Positions 51,108 to 61,816 are shown, counted from the stretch's first letter. The stretch: 64,000 bases of DNA from Ceratopteris richardii (GCA_020310875.1 CM035414.1:197507141-197571140), one strand, 5' to 3'. The notes: generated by a model from the sequence alone, not told the origin. Program-made: numbers and translations.

Positions 51108-52125
51108 CTATTGTGAGAGATGGATGGATACCTCAAGGAAGTGAGGTTGTACTGGTAAGCCCTTATTTGTACAAGCCACAATGCACTTCACAGTTATAAT
51201 GTAGACCCTTTTAGCTTGCAAATGACACCAAGAAGTACCTATGTACTTTGGAAATGATGCTTGAAACAATTAATCCACAACAAACTAGTTCAAGAATGGC
51301 TTGTGTTGAAAAGATTCCTATTTTAGTCCATACACATGTTGGCCTTTTTACTCAGAGCTCACAACATAGTAACAATTGATAAAATTCCTTTCACTGAAAT
51401 TCAATTAGTTTAGATAGCTAATGATTGCAAGTGGAACCATTTAAATGATTAACTATGCTCTAAGAAATAACTTTAGCAAATCAGATCTTATGCCTGACTT
51501 TTTAGGGAACAACTAGTAGATGAACAATGAGCACTTGGAAGATGATTTCTCCTTGATGCCTGTACCGAATGCCTTGAAATTTTTACAACACAAATTACAC
51601 TTCAAGTTTGTTCCAAGAATCCAAAGGTTATGTAAAAGGGTTGAGAATTCATTGAGATATGACTAGAAGAAGTTGACTGTTCTGAGTAATCATAGCAGAG
51701 AAGTAGACAAAGATGTTCAATGAGCTATATGTATTATGGAACATAATTGTACATAGTCATTGGCATTGTAATGATGCTCAATGATGATGAACTGAGTGAG
51801 CTATGGTGTGAGCTACTCAATCCTACAAATGATCAAGGAATGAGCTTTCATATGAGGCACATACCCCACAAGATTTTACATGCCTTTTTATATGAGTTTC
51901 TTCTAAGTTTGAATTTTGAATTCAAACTTGGCTCCAATGAAAAAGTGATTCCACTGATTTAGAGGTCATACCCTCAATTTGAAGTCATAGCTAATATTCT
52001 TTTGAACTCGGAGAGATATAAGCTTTTATAAGATTCTCCAAAGTTTTACAATTGTAAATGATCAAGTAGTTACAAGCTATAGCTCACATGAATCATCAAG
52101 TGCTATTTCCACACAAAATCTTTCA
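51108..52125 (-). repeat. 5' LTR of copia C1
   Basis: It begins after the primer site. The right 530 bp repeat 43500-44073. Its right end near 52125 abuts copia B3. Confidence 0.55.
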
Positions 52126-55000
52126 CGCTAACCGAAATGCTAACAAGTTGATGGAGAATAGCATCAAAAGCATCTCGAGCATAATGAAGACTCAACCATA
52201 AACCCCTGTCCATAAGAGTGGTAATAGGTTTGCACTCTTCAAGGCAAAAATGTTGTAATAATGTGTCAATATATGTTTTTTGACACAAAGCTATTATGCC
52301 ATCATCCTGCATCAAGAGAATGCCCAAATAATGATGCAAATGCCCCACATTTGAGATCTCACATGCGGCATGCAAATCAGCCTTAAAAACAGCAGTTTGC
52401 TTTTCCTGAGGAGCATGTGATAAACATAGATAACAATGATTAGAAGCACATCATTTTCACGCTCAACATATAAGGTACTCTCACTTGGATTGTTGTTGAA
52501 AACATGCGCAATCAGGAAGGCATGTTTTTTTCATACCAAGCACCTTGTGCTTCCTCCAAACCATATAATGACTTTTTAAACTGGCAAACCTCAAGCCACA
52601 AGGCTAAAAAGCATAAACTTCCTAATGCAAGTTACCATTCAGAAATGTAATTTTGATGTCCAAGTGATGTACATTCCAACCATGATGACCTACAAATGCA
52701 CAAATGCCACAAATAGTAGTCATTCAACACATAGGAGCAAAGGTCTCAATGCCTCTTTCCTAAGCATAAGCCTTTGCAACAAGCCTAGCCTTATGCTTGT
52801 CAACTGTTCCATCCGGCTTACGTTGCCGCTTGTATACCCACTTAGTGCGAATGGCCTTCTTTTCATGAGGCAAGTCACATAAAGACTAGGTTCCATTTTT
52901 CATGATAGCATCATATTCTGATTGCATATCAGCCATCCAATTTTCTAAATGTTATGCTTTATCAAACAAAATTGGCTCATTCTCATCAGAAATACTTGAG
53001 GAAGACATGGCATAGCAATCTAGTGCAAAAGCAGCACTATGAGAACCTAAACGAGTACCATATGACACAGGTGCATCTAATTTTCTATGATGCAAAGTTG
53101 GATCCAACTATTTTGGCATAGTTTTGCCTCCTCAACATCAGCTCTCTCATCAAAAAGTGCATCACATAAATCTGCATCACAAATGGAATAATCTCCATCA
53201 TCACATGAAATCTGTTAAGATTCAGAAGTTGCTTCATTAGGACCAGCTCTAGAGAGTCCACCTATAAAAAGAGGTGGCAAAGCTTCATTCATATCTTTGG
53301 AGCTAACTGATGTCTCAGTACATGAAAGTAATGGTTGAATAGCATCTTCCTCAAAAAAAACATCATGGCTACCCAAAATGCATTTAGTCTATGTATGATA
53401 TAGATGATAGCCTTTCCTTTCATAACTATACCCAACAAGAATACATTTCAATGCTCTATCATCCAATTTGTTGCATTGTTGTTCACGCACTAGTGCATAT
53501 GCCAGACAAAAAAAAAGACATGTAGGTAAGCAAAAGATGGTTACAACCAGGCCAAGTTTTATATGGAGTGATAGGATTTGATGATTTGGTGGGATACCCA
53601 TTAAGTACATATGCTGCACACATAACAACCTCAACCCAGAAACTATGTGCTAAAGCCTAACTCTTAACCATACACCTCACCATCTCCATGAGTGAACTCT
53701 TCTTCCTTTCAACAACTAGATTCTATTGAGATATATATGGTTCTATATGCTGATGTTTTATCCTATTTTTAGCCAAAAATGCATTAAAGTCAGAAGACAT
53801 ATATCCCCCCCATCAGAACAGAGGCTACCCCTTCTACATGCTGATAGATTTTGAGATAGAACTAGAAACTTTTTAATGCAAATAAAGACCTTGGAATCTG
53901 ATTTCAATGGATATACCCATGCATGCCTGGATAAATCATTGATAAAAGTGAGGAAGTAAAGATAGTTCCCAAAAGAAGGTGTCTATATAGGACCATACAC
54001 ATCACTATGAACAAGCTGCAATTTCTGAGCAGCCCAAACCAAACCATCTTTTGGGAAGGAGGAACAATGCATTTTGTCCAAAATAAAGACTTCTCATACA
54101 TGTTTATTAGGTGCCTCAAGCTTGGGGAAAGAGGACACTATTTTAGATTTGTATAAGCATAGGAAACTAGCAAAATTCAAATGACCAAAGCATCCAAGCC
54201 AAAGCTTTGCATTTGATATAGCCTAGGAATCTTGAACCCCACATGATGAATCATTCATATATTTTGCATAATTATGAGCGTACACAGCCCATGAGTAAAA
54301 TGCCAGAAGCAATAATGGTGTTGTCATTTGAAAGATCATGAAATGTACATCTATCATCAACAAATTTGATGACCAATCCAATCTTGGCTCATGCTAAAAC
54401 TCATAACAAATTTTTCTTTATCCCTAGAACAAATAAACCATCTGACAATGGGAAATAACTACCATCAATAGTAGTCAGAATAATCTTAGCAACTACCATA
54501 ACAGGATAAGAGGATTTTTTGGCATGTATGATAGTATTCCCTATAAGGTGAGGCTCAAGTGAAGTGAAGAAACTGCGCTGCAAAGTAATATGTTTGGTTG
54601 CACCACTATCAAAGTACTAAACATCTGAGTTAACTGCAGACATACATTGTTCATGTAAAGATGGATTATAACTACAAATATCAGTGAATGCCCATTCTTC
54701 ATTATGCACAAGATCAGTAGAATCTATTTTGGGTATAGAGGTCTCTACAACAACCATTCTAGCCTCCTTCTTCTTTGCCTCTTTTGTAGCCACTTTTAGA
54801 CAACTCTTTATGACATGATCGTTTGCTTTATAATATTTTCAAAAAAAATTCTACTTTTTTATTTTCTTCTCATCTTTATCATCATATGTTAATTGTGAAG
54901 AATTAGTAGATTTTTGCTTACCAGTAGAAGAGCTCCATTTACATTTTCCCTTCTGACTAGCTAGGACAGCTTCTTGAGTAACACAAATAATGGACCTATT
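52126..55000 (-). mobile_element. Ty1/copia B3, decayed and without LTRs
   Basis: On the minus strand a gag end with a degenerate zinc region starts near 54980. Then come protease and pre-integrase (54583-54280), a broken integrase (54119-53389, with an LVGYSYERKGY segment), the RT N-terminal part (about 52990-52600) and an RT end (52375-52103, VGHLHHYLGILLMQDDG). It resembles B1 and B2 throughout. There are many stops, the YVDD block is damaged, and both LTRs are missing. Confidence 0.8.
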
Positions 55001-55960
55001 TTGCGTAAACTAATCTTCCTACAATAGAATAGAGACTAATTTCTTAGATGTCAAGGAATTTGGATTAAATCATATACAAATACAATGTCATTGACAATCA
55101 TGCATTTCTCAATGTGTGAAAGGTGAGTGAGCTATGAGATAAGCTCTCCCTTCACAATAGATGCCTTCAAAATGATCTCATGGACTTGAGATATCATGCA
55201 GGTGATTTGATCCTCTTCTTATAGTTGTGATTGGAGCCAAAGTTTGATTTCAAATTCAAATATCTACCTAAAAGTGAATCCTAAAGTATAGGATATATTC
55301 CCTCATCGCTCAACAACCAAATGCGTCTGTTTTTGAGCTTCTAACTCCATGTGGGTGTGAACCACTTTTACAAAGGTAAATATGGACTTTCTACAAGAGG
55401 TTGTCCATGAACCAAGTCTGTGTTAATTAACAAGTATATGCAGGTCTCTGTTTCTCTCTTTCTACATCTTTTTTGCTTTGAATTCTCTCTCTCTGTCTGT
55501 CTCTCTCTCTCTTTGTTGACTCTCTCTCTTGTTCTCCTAATTGTTGACTCTTGTTCTTGAAATGTTATAGAAGTTCAAGTTTGCCAACATCTATATATCT
55601 ACATCTTAAGAAAACAACATGAACGAAAGAAAGGAGAAAATAACACTACATACATGCAACTTTGCATCGGTATATTTATTGCGATATTATTGGTTAAAAT
55701 TTAAATCATCCACAATTTACTAGAGTGGTTCATAATTCATGAGTAGTTGCTTACATGCATATAGGTGACATGATATTTGGAGAACTCCAAAGAGAATTTT
55801 TAAAAATATTGAAAAAAAACAACATATTGGGTGTCATTAGCTAGTATGAATATGATGTTTGATATTCAAGAACTCTCTTCATTAATTCACCCTTGGAATC
55901 ATCGACATGCACAATAGCGAAAGGTACAAGAACTCTCTTCATTTATTCACCTTGGGATCT
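55001..55960. other. no gene recognised
   Basis: AT-rich. A CT-rich stretch lies at 55440-55530, and a short phrase (AGAACTCTCTTCATT, with TTCACC following) appears twice near 55870 and 55930. Confidence 0.4.
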
Positions 55961-55969
55961 ATTGTCGAA

Positions 55970-56149
55970 CTGGAAGAGGAAATGGACGAGAAATGTGGTG
56001 ATAGGGTTCTTCCATCTACAAATATCAGAAAACCACCTCCCAACGGCAATCATACCTGACAGAACACCCAAGATCCTGAACCACTTAGCCTTGCTCTTTC
56101 GCATGCTCCACAGATTGCTATCCGCATAATTGTCAACTACATCCTTGAC
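55970..56149 (-). pseudogene. MCTP (multiple C2 and transmembrane protein) C-terminal exon fragment
   Basis: The minus strand reads a 60-residue block with NLWSMRKSKAKWFRILGVL, then SGMIAVGRWFSDIC and RWKNPITTFLVHFLF. This is the start of the membrane-bound C-terminal domain (PRT_C) of plant MCTP/QUIRKY-type proteins, which tether ER to plasma membrane at plasmodesmata. Usual companions (N-terminal C2 domains, the rest of the transmembrane region) are absent on either side. The similarity stops after VHFLFQ, where the family continues hydrophobic. It is a captured or left-over fragment rather than a gene. Confidence 0.75.
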
Positions 56150-56419
56150 AGTGAACTCGTGAATGCTGGTGTCAATATCTTTCATATCTTCATCCATTGG
56201 TGTCAATATTCTACCCATAGAATGCCTTCATTGATAAAAAATATTATTATGAAAGTATTCTTTAATTAATGCACATAGCTTCAATGAATGCGTCACATAG
56301 CTTCTGTTTGGTATACTTTATCTATCCTCTTACTTTCTATCACAGATATACGTCTCTCCCTTTAAACCATATGCATGAACAATAGCTTGATCATAAGCTT
56401 TTGTGCATGTTCAGGCCTT

Positions 56420-56605
56420 CGAGCTTCTCATATCATCTATGTAAAGAATGTCCGACCAGGGATGCCACTATTTTTGTTTAATTTCATTGATAAAAAGTTG
56501 CATGGTATTTCTGAGGCAGATAGCTATGGAGAGATGAACATCAATCCATATGCCTGAACTGATGGGAAGCAGAAGACACGTTTTTCAGCTCAGAACACTG
56601 AGTCA
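56420..56605 (+). pseudogene. DCD-domain fragment, broken by TGA
   Basis: The plus strand reads HIIYVKNVRPGMPLFLFNF, then DKKLHGISEADSYGEMNINP and Y-A, before a TGA at 56555-56557. It continues in frame with TDGKQKTRFSAQ. In plant DCD (development and cell death) domains this region is G-x-P-L-F-L-Y-N, L-H-G-I-F-E-A, N-I-x-P-x-A-W, then a polar stretch and PAQ. The stop therefore stands in place of the conserved Trp (TGG to TGA). The start of the domain (FGLP motif) is missing. It lies 270 bp from the MCTP fragment in the opposite orientation. Confidence 0.65.
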
Positions 56606-57248
56606 CAACAAAGGAGAACAAAGACATGTTCTCTTTTTCTTTTTACCTAAATACCATTATATGAAGCAAAAAAGTGGGCATTTTACAATATCTAGAAAGC
56701 ATCACGAGTCTTGCTTGTAAATATTGTCTTTAGAAGCTTGATCTCATATCCCAAGTAGTCAAGATAGATATACTAAAATTCTTGCTGCCATGAAAACTAG
56801 TTGTTGAGCATGACCAAGAATCCCACATCATGATCTTGGACAATAGATTAGAGTTGAAAAGGTACATGTAAGAATTCGCGAAGCTCCTTCATTACATCTA
56901 TAACCTCAACAAGCACAGAAGATAGCTAATTAAGAGTTACTCGAAAATTAGAGTACATGTGTTGTAAAAATCAGAGCATTTTAACAAGGCAGTTAAGATC
57001 ATCCCCTTTGTATGGTTAAGATCCCCATTGAATGCCTGGCCATATTAACAGAATATGAAATACACTTCACAAAAGCATTCCCAAGAGAAGATAATATTCA
57101 ACAAAATTATACTAAGAAACATTCACACATGATCAGAGAAATGCTCAAGATAAATCAAGCTGAACACCAAGTGGAAGCAGAACTCCAAATTATATTTCCA
57201 TTAAAATGATCTTTTACATTTCATGTGTTTTACAAGAGTTATGTGAAT
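56606..57248. other. intergenic DNA downstream of the methyltransferase gene
   Basis: AT-rich. No gene or repeat recognised. It should contain the 3' UTR of the minus-strand gene, but I could not fix a poly(A) site. Confidence 0.4.
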
Positions 57249-57580
57249 CTACAATAGAAGCTGATCATAGCTTTCCTCAGGCTCAAGGGTATTGGTATCC
57301 TCTGGCACATTAGAACACCTATCTTGCCTCTCTTGCTCCAAGATTGGCTCTTCAAGGTCAGCCATGTCCCCAGGTTCATTTGCAAGTGGGGGAACAGGCT
57401 CCCTTGAAGCTGCTTGGAATCTCTCCGTATCTGCAATGTGCTTCCTTCCAACCTCTTGGTCTTCATCTGGGCATTCATTCAGCCCATTGATTCTCATTCT
57501 AATGAAGCTCACTTGAGCATCATCCTTCTCCACAGCTATGCAGTGCCTGAACATCTTTAAGGAGCAAGCCAGAGTCGTTC
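57249..57580 (-). CDS. methyltransferase gene exon 6 (end of motif I, C-terminus)
   Basis: Acceptor CTGTTTCAG at 57581. Completes GTGTT and gives MFRHCIAVEKDDAQVSFIRM, the usual AdoMet-fold continuation. An acidic tail of about 65 residues then runs to the stop at 57249-57251. Confidence 0.78.
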
Positions 57581-57652
57581 CTGAAACAGCAGAAAACCTC
57601 TTAGAGGCTTCAATCAACAATGACTAATGAAAATTGTGAAAATTGAAATTAC

Positions 57653-57942
57653 CTGTGCCCGAAAAAAGGTCTAGGACCCAGTCATCATCATTGGAAAATA
57701 GCTGAAGCAATCTCATTATGAGTTTTTGTGGCTTCTGATAAGGGTTAACCAATGTCATGTCCCCAGCTACATGACGAAGTTTCTTGGTAACGGCTGGGAA
57801 CATGAGCACATTTGAGATCCCATTCTCATTGCAATGCTCCCTGACTCTCCTTTTGCTTACTTCATCATAATAGCCCACTGTAATGCATTCAGTGGCACTC
57901 ACAAACCGATGCAAAGGAGTGTGATTTACGTTTGTCTTCACC
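57653..57942 (-). CDS. methyltransferase gene exon 5 (start of motif I)
   Basis: Acceptor GTTTTGCAG at 57943; donor GTAATT at 57652. Includes NPYQKPQKLIMRLLQLFS and DDDWVLDLFSGTG, splitting the AdoMet-binding motif I with exon 6. Confidence 0.78.
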
Positions 57943-58011
57943 CTGCAAAACAGAACTATGAGTCACATAGGGCATCATTAAAGCCATGGAGATAGAAAGA
58001 AGATTACTTAC

Positions 58012-58469
58012 CAAGTGAGGCACTCCAGAGCATGACATCTTGCCTTCAGAGCAGTTGAAACAGAGAAAGACTGGTCTCTGCTATGGAAAATTACTATCCT
58101 CCAAAGAGGAGACATAGTCAACTCTGCAAAATCAGTGACCATCTTCCGAATCTGAGGGTGTTTGAAGGGTTCATCATCATTAACTGATCCTAACATCCTA
58201 AATCCATAGGGTATGTCCGCTATGAGAAGGGAGAAATGTTTTCTAGGCACAACAGAACAAATATTATTTACATCACTACAGAACACATTGTAATATACAG
58301 GCCTAAGGGGGTCTAGGGGATTGGAGAAACATTTAAGATCGGGTTCATCATCAAAATCCATCTCCTTCGCTTTCAGTCTAGATTTCTCATGCCTTGCTCT
58401 TTGAATGTGAGCAAGGAATGCAGGGGGGCAATCATCTAGTACCTCTGTAGACTTACTTTTCCTTGGTTT
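58012..58469 (-). CDS. methyltransferase gene exon 4 (motif IV)
   Basis: Acceptor TTGTTCTGCAG at 58470; donor GTAAGT at 58011. It carries HFSLLIADIPYGFRML, the catalytic motif IV, preceded by a NVFCSDVNNICSVVP segment, the usual target-strand D-A-x-x-x-L region in this family. Confidence 0.75.
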
Positions 58470-58563
58470 CTGCAGAACAAATTGGAAAAACAATTAGAAG
58501 AGCTCTTCAGTACAGCAAACAGAACATAAAGAACGGATGTATGGCATCGATTTCTTGTTGGGG

Positions 58564-58889
58564 TAGATGCCTGGCATCAACTTTTGCCACGAGGTCGATG
58601 CCAGGCATCGACTTTTGTTGCAAGTCGATGCCAGGCATCGACTTTTGTTGCAAGTCGATGCCAGGCATCGACTTATGCTGCAAGTCGATGCCAGGCATCG
58701 ACTTATGCCCCCAAGTCGATGCCAGGCATCGACTTATGCTGCAAGTCGATGCCAGGCATCGACTTATGCCCCCAAGTCGATGCCAGGCATCGACTTATGC
58801 TGCAAGTCGATGCCAGGCATCGACTTATGCCCCCAAGTCGATGCCAGGCATCGACTTATGCCCCCATGTTGATGCCATGCAATGCATCA
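58564..58889. repeat. palindromic minisatellite array in intron 3
   Basis: Nine clean units plus a degenerate unit at each end. Each is AAGTCGATGCC, a central A, and its inverse GGCATCGACTT, separated by 7-8 bp spacers (TTGTTGC, ATGCTGC, ATGCCCCC variants). From the fourth unit on, spacers alternate in a 61-bp two-unit pattern. All of it lies between the splice sites of intron 3 (58470-58927). Reading frames through it, with repeated MPGID or RHRL words, are artefacts. Confidence 0.93.
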
Positions 58890-58927
58890 AATTGTTTAGT
58901 ATGAAATATTCTGAAAAGAGAATCTAC

Positions 58928-59066
58928 CCAATCACGAAACAGGATGAAATATTCTGATAAGGCTTTGTAGGATGATGTGGTTGGATAGTCTGCTTGGACC
59001 TCTGTCCAAGAAAAGCAACCCAGCCTCTTCATCATCACCTCCTGAATCTTCATGTACACTTTATGA
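58928..59066 (-). CDS. methyltransferase gene exon 3
   Basis: Acceptor TGTCTGTAG at 59067; donor GTAGAT at 58927. Reads HKVYMKIQEVMMKRLGCFSW in the frame of exon 2 and ends in phase 0 at FRDW. Linker between the ParB-like and catalytic parts. Confidence 0.65.
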
Positions 59067-59150
59067 CTACAGACACATAAATATAAAAGCGACTAGGTTA
59101 GACAAGAAGCATGGGAGGAGGGAAAAAGGATCTGAGAATAACATACATAC

Positions 59151-60833
59151 TTATTGAGCTCAATCACCATCTCCTTGAGGCTTAACTCCTTCAAGATTAC
59201 CCTTGACAAAGTTGATATGATCAAAGTATCATCCTTGATTCCTTGAAGGGCCCTCCATGGGGTCAGCTTCATGTCCTCAGGAGCCTCTTCAATTGAAAGG
59301 TCAACTTTCCTTCCCTTTCCCCTCAGATCAATTTGTGGGTCTGGCCTCGACTTTCGTTGCTTCTGGCCCTTGACCTCCTTGTGCTCCCACATTGTGAAGA
59401 TTCTATCCTGAAGATCCCAGATCTCACCTGATCTGAATGCCAGTTGAAACCATGGATCATATTTCCTCAAAGCATCTGACTTTCTATTCTCATCCAATGC
59501 AATTCCAACCTCAATAAGGCATTGCTTTCGTAGATTGGGATGTATTCTCCCAGCTTCCTTCACAAGACAATCTTCGTATTCATGGTGGAAGAACCGAATT
59601 CTCTCTATGGAGGACATTTTCTGCCTGTAGTCATTGTCGTTGTTGTGATCCCAAGCAAGAAGCTTGGCTTCCTCAGTTGTAAGACCAGCATATATCTTAC
59701 ACTCTGCATACCTAAAGAAAAATGTAGTAGGGTGCTCCTTCACTAACTGTCTACGAGCCTCTGCAGAGTGTGAACCTCCAATCACATAATACGTGTACTC
59801 CTCAAACAAACCCTCATTGAAATCCTCCACACAGCTTCACTCATGCGGATCCACCATGACAAGGAATGGCACAACAGTAGCATGAGGATTTATTTTCATT
59901 TTCTTCTTAAGATTTTGGACATGCAAATTATGTGGCTCCCTGATCTCAAGGGGCCTCCTCCCTGTGACTGGATCCACTGGTGGCCTGTGGATAATATTAA
60001 TAGGCAGGTGGAACAACTGCCCCTTCTTCACAACTTTTCTTCTAGCTATGTCCTCCCTCATCTTATTCTGCTCAGTGCCAAGCACACCAGATGCAAGCTC
60101 TCCACCAGGTGCAACAATTATGTCCCCAGAGCTAGAGCTTGAGTCAGAAAAGTCCTCTTCTGCAATTATCTTCTTTTTCTTTTGGGGCTTTTTTTGCACA
60201 CTCTGCTTACCCCTTGCCTTTACAGGGGTCGTCTTCTTGTGCTGTGTTGGCATGATATTGCCCTGTATCCATGGCATCAGGTCCTTGATGAAATTCACTG
60301 AGTCTCTGCATATCTGAGCTAGCTCTTCTGGAACACAGCACTCTGGGCACAAGAAATCCATCTTGCATATGACATTTCTTAATCCTTTCGATGTCTCCAC
60401 CAAGAAAAGCAGGTTGTCAGAATCTTCATCTTCATAATCCAATTTGTAAACAAGTCCATACTGAAAACCTTGTGTTGTCGTGATCTTTCCTCTGCCATAG
60501 GCCCCTGCGAACACAAGGAGGACTGCATTCTTCTCTTCAACGTACTGAAGGCACCATTCGAGATTTGTCATGTCCCGAAGTGGACGATCTGTCCTCATGA
60601 TCTCGGTCTCCCTAGACCTTTCCTTTATATTTGGATCCTCCACAGGAATTTTTATGCTACTCTGTCCACCTTAGGATATTCCTAGAGGGTTGCTGGCCTT
60701 CTCAGAGGATAATGGTGCAATAATTTTCTTTGGCTTTGCTTGGTGACCACTGCCTTTGTCACGTTGCTGGTCAGCAGAGCCCATGGTGACTCTGAGCTTC
60801 TTGATGGGCCTTTCATCCTTGTACTCCGCATCC
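59151..60833 (-). CDS. methyltransferase gene exon 2 (ParB-like domain; two stops)
   Basis: Acceptor TTGCTTTCAG at 60834; donor GTATGT at 59150. The phase matches exon 1, giving R-DAEYKDERP. In-frame TAA at 60671-60673 and TGA at 59837-59839; no short intron can remove either one. A basic, Ser-rich linker (KKPQKKKKIIAEEDFSD...) lies between the N-terminal part and the ParB-like domain. The frame is otherwise open for 561 codons. Confidence 0.75.
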
Positions 60834-60917
60834 CTGAAAGCAATTGGAAATATCAGATCAAACGTAAATGTGGTTTCAAAGGCCCAAGTCCATGCAAGGC
60901 ATGGATTTTGAGCTTCA

Positions 60918-61542
60918 GGTCGATGCCAGGCATCGATGTTTAAGTGCATGTCGATGCCAGGCATCGACTTTGTGTGCAAGTCGATGCCAGGCATCGACTT
61001 GAGGGTGAAAGTCGATGCCAGGCATCGAGTTGGGGGTGCAAGAGTCGATGCTTGGCATCCACTTTTGGGCCCAAGTCGATGCCTGGCATCGACTTTTGGG
61101 CCAAGTCGATGCCTGGCATCGACTTTTACCCTCAAGTCGATGCCTGGCATCGACTTGCACACAAAGTCGATGCCTGGCATCGACTTGGGCACAAAAGTCG
61201 ATGCCAAGCATCGACTTGGGCCCAAAAGCCGATGCCAAGCATCGATTTTGCACCCAAAAGTCGATGCCTGGCATCGACTTTTCAGTGAATGTTGATGCCG
61301 GCAAGTCGATGCTTGGCATCGTTTTTTGGGCCCAAGTCGATGCCTGGCATCGACTTGGGGCTGCAAGTCGATGCCAGGCATCGACTTGCACCGACAAGTC
61401 GATGCCTGGCATCGACTTGCACCTGCAAGTCGATGCCAGGCATCGACTTGGGGCTGCAAGTCGATGCCTGGCATCGACTTGCAATCCTAAGTCGATGCCT
61501 GGCATCGACTTACACCTTAAAGTCGATGCCAGGCATCGACCT
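60918..61542. repeat. palindromic minisatellite array in intron 1
   Basis: About 21 units of the same 23-bp palindrome at about 30-bp spacing. The centre is A in some units and T in others, with several units carrying arm changes and one cut short (near 61290). Spacers are more varied than in intron 3. It fills most of intron 1 (60834-61664). Confidence 0.93.
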
Positions 61543-61664
61543 GTACATGCTTTTGATCCATATTTCTAGAGGTAAGAAAAATTAATGCCTAGAAAGCAGA
61601 TATTTAGACAGACATACAGAGGGAATCTTTTTGGAATCTTTATTTATGTTATGATTTTGTCTAC

Positions 61665-61738
61665 CTCTTGGTGCTTTTGCCAACATTCTTCTTCTCCATC
61701 AGACTTGGCTTGCTGGTATGCTGACCTCTGTGCTCCAT
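61665..61738 (-). CDS. methyltransferase gene exon 1
   Basis: ATG at 61738; reads MEHRGQHTSKPSLMEKKNVG and ends AAG AG before donor GTAGAC. 74 nt, phase 2. It lies about 70 bp downstream of a TATA box. The basic N-terminus suggests a nuclear protein, but no classical signal is certain. Confidence 0.65.
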
Positions 61739-61804
61739 GGCTGTCTGTGCTCTGCTGCTCTCTCTTGCTCGTGGATTTTGAAAATGCGAATGATCTCCTC
61801 CTCT

Positions 61805-61816
61805 GGTATTTATAGG
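61805..61816 (-). promoter_or_regulatory. TATA box of the methyltransferase gene
   Basis: The minus strand reads CCTATAAATACC, a textbook plant TATA box, 67 bp upstream of the exon 1 ATG. This supports the start and implies a short 5' UTR. Confidence 0.6.

Larger units (their letters stand above)
43500..52125 (-). mobile_element. Ty1/copia C1, split by a nested LTR element and rearranged
   Basis: On the minus strand the parts are: 5' LTR (about 52125-51108), primer site TGGTATTAGAGG (51107-51096), gag, protease trace, integrase (49850-48841), then a nested 4.1-kb element. After that come the integrase continuation (44701-44640), an inverted LTR fragment where RT should be, RNase H (about 44345-44075), a purine tract and the 3' LTR (about 44073-43500). 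Removing the nested element rejoins the integrase reading frame across GTACC, from SQKGY into the NPSNKGFM segment. This confirms the order of events. RT is missing. Confidence 0.8.
57249..61738 (-). pseudogene. six-exon ParB-like / N4-N6-type DNA methyltransferase gene with two in-frame stops
   Basis: Six exons join through GT/AG sites with matching phases into 2976 nt (991 codons plus stop). Residues about 293-356 and 369-430 resemble a ParB/Srx-type domain: NLKKKMKINPHATVVPFLV, then YYVIGGSHSAEARRQL, then AECKIYAGLTTEEAKLLA, like the ParB pattern of a partner loop, an H-x-x-A-x-R helix and an EEA segment. Residues about 700-910 resemble a beta-order amino-methyltransferase: motif IV IADIPYGF (717-722, family usual DPPY or SPPY), a KPQKLIMRLL segment, then motif I DLFSGTGTT followed by IAVEKDD. 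This fusion order is known from phage and bacterial DNA modification enzymes. Stops at codon 79 (TAA) and codon 357 (TGA) break exon 2. Target base (adenine or cytosine) cannot be told. It may be a recent pseudogene of a working paralogue. I know of no described plant gene with this fusion. Confidence 0.75.

Noticed and set aside
59837..60673. Stop codons repaired by U-to-C RNA editing
   Set aside because: UAA-to-CAA and UGA-to-CGA editing is known in seed-free plant organelles, but this is a nuclear-type intron-containing gene, so ordinary nonsense mutation is simpler.
58564..61542. CRISPR array
   Set aside because: Regular repeats, but spacers are only about 7-9 bp and themselves repetitive, the unit is a near-perfect palindrome, and the setting is an intron of a eukaryotic gene.
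58463..61569. ORFs of 98-267 codons made of repeated MPGID, QASTW or RHRL words
   Set aside because: They arise because the palindromic unit lacks stops in most frames; splice signals place the arrays in introns.
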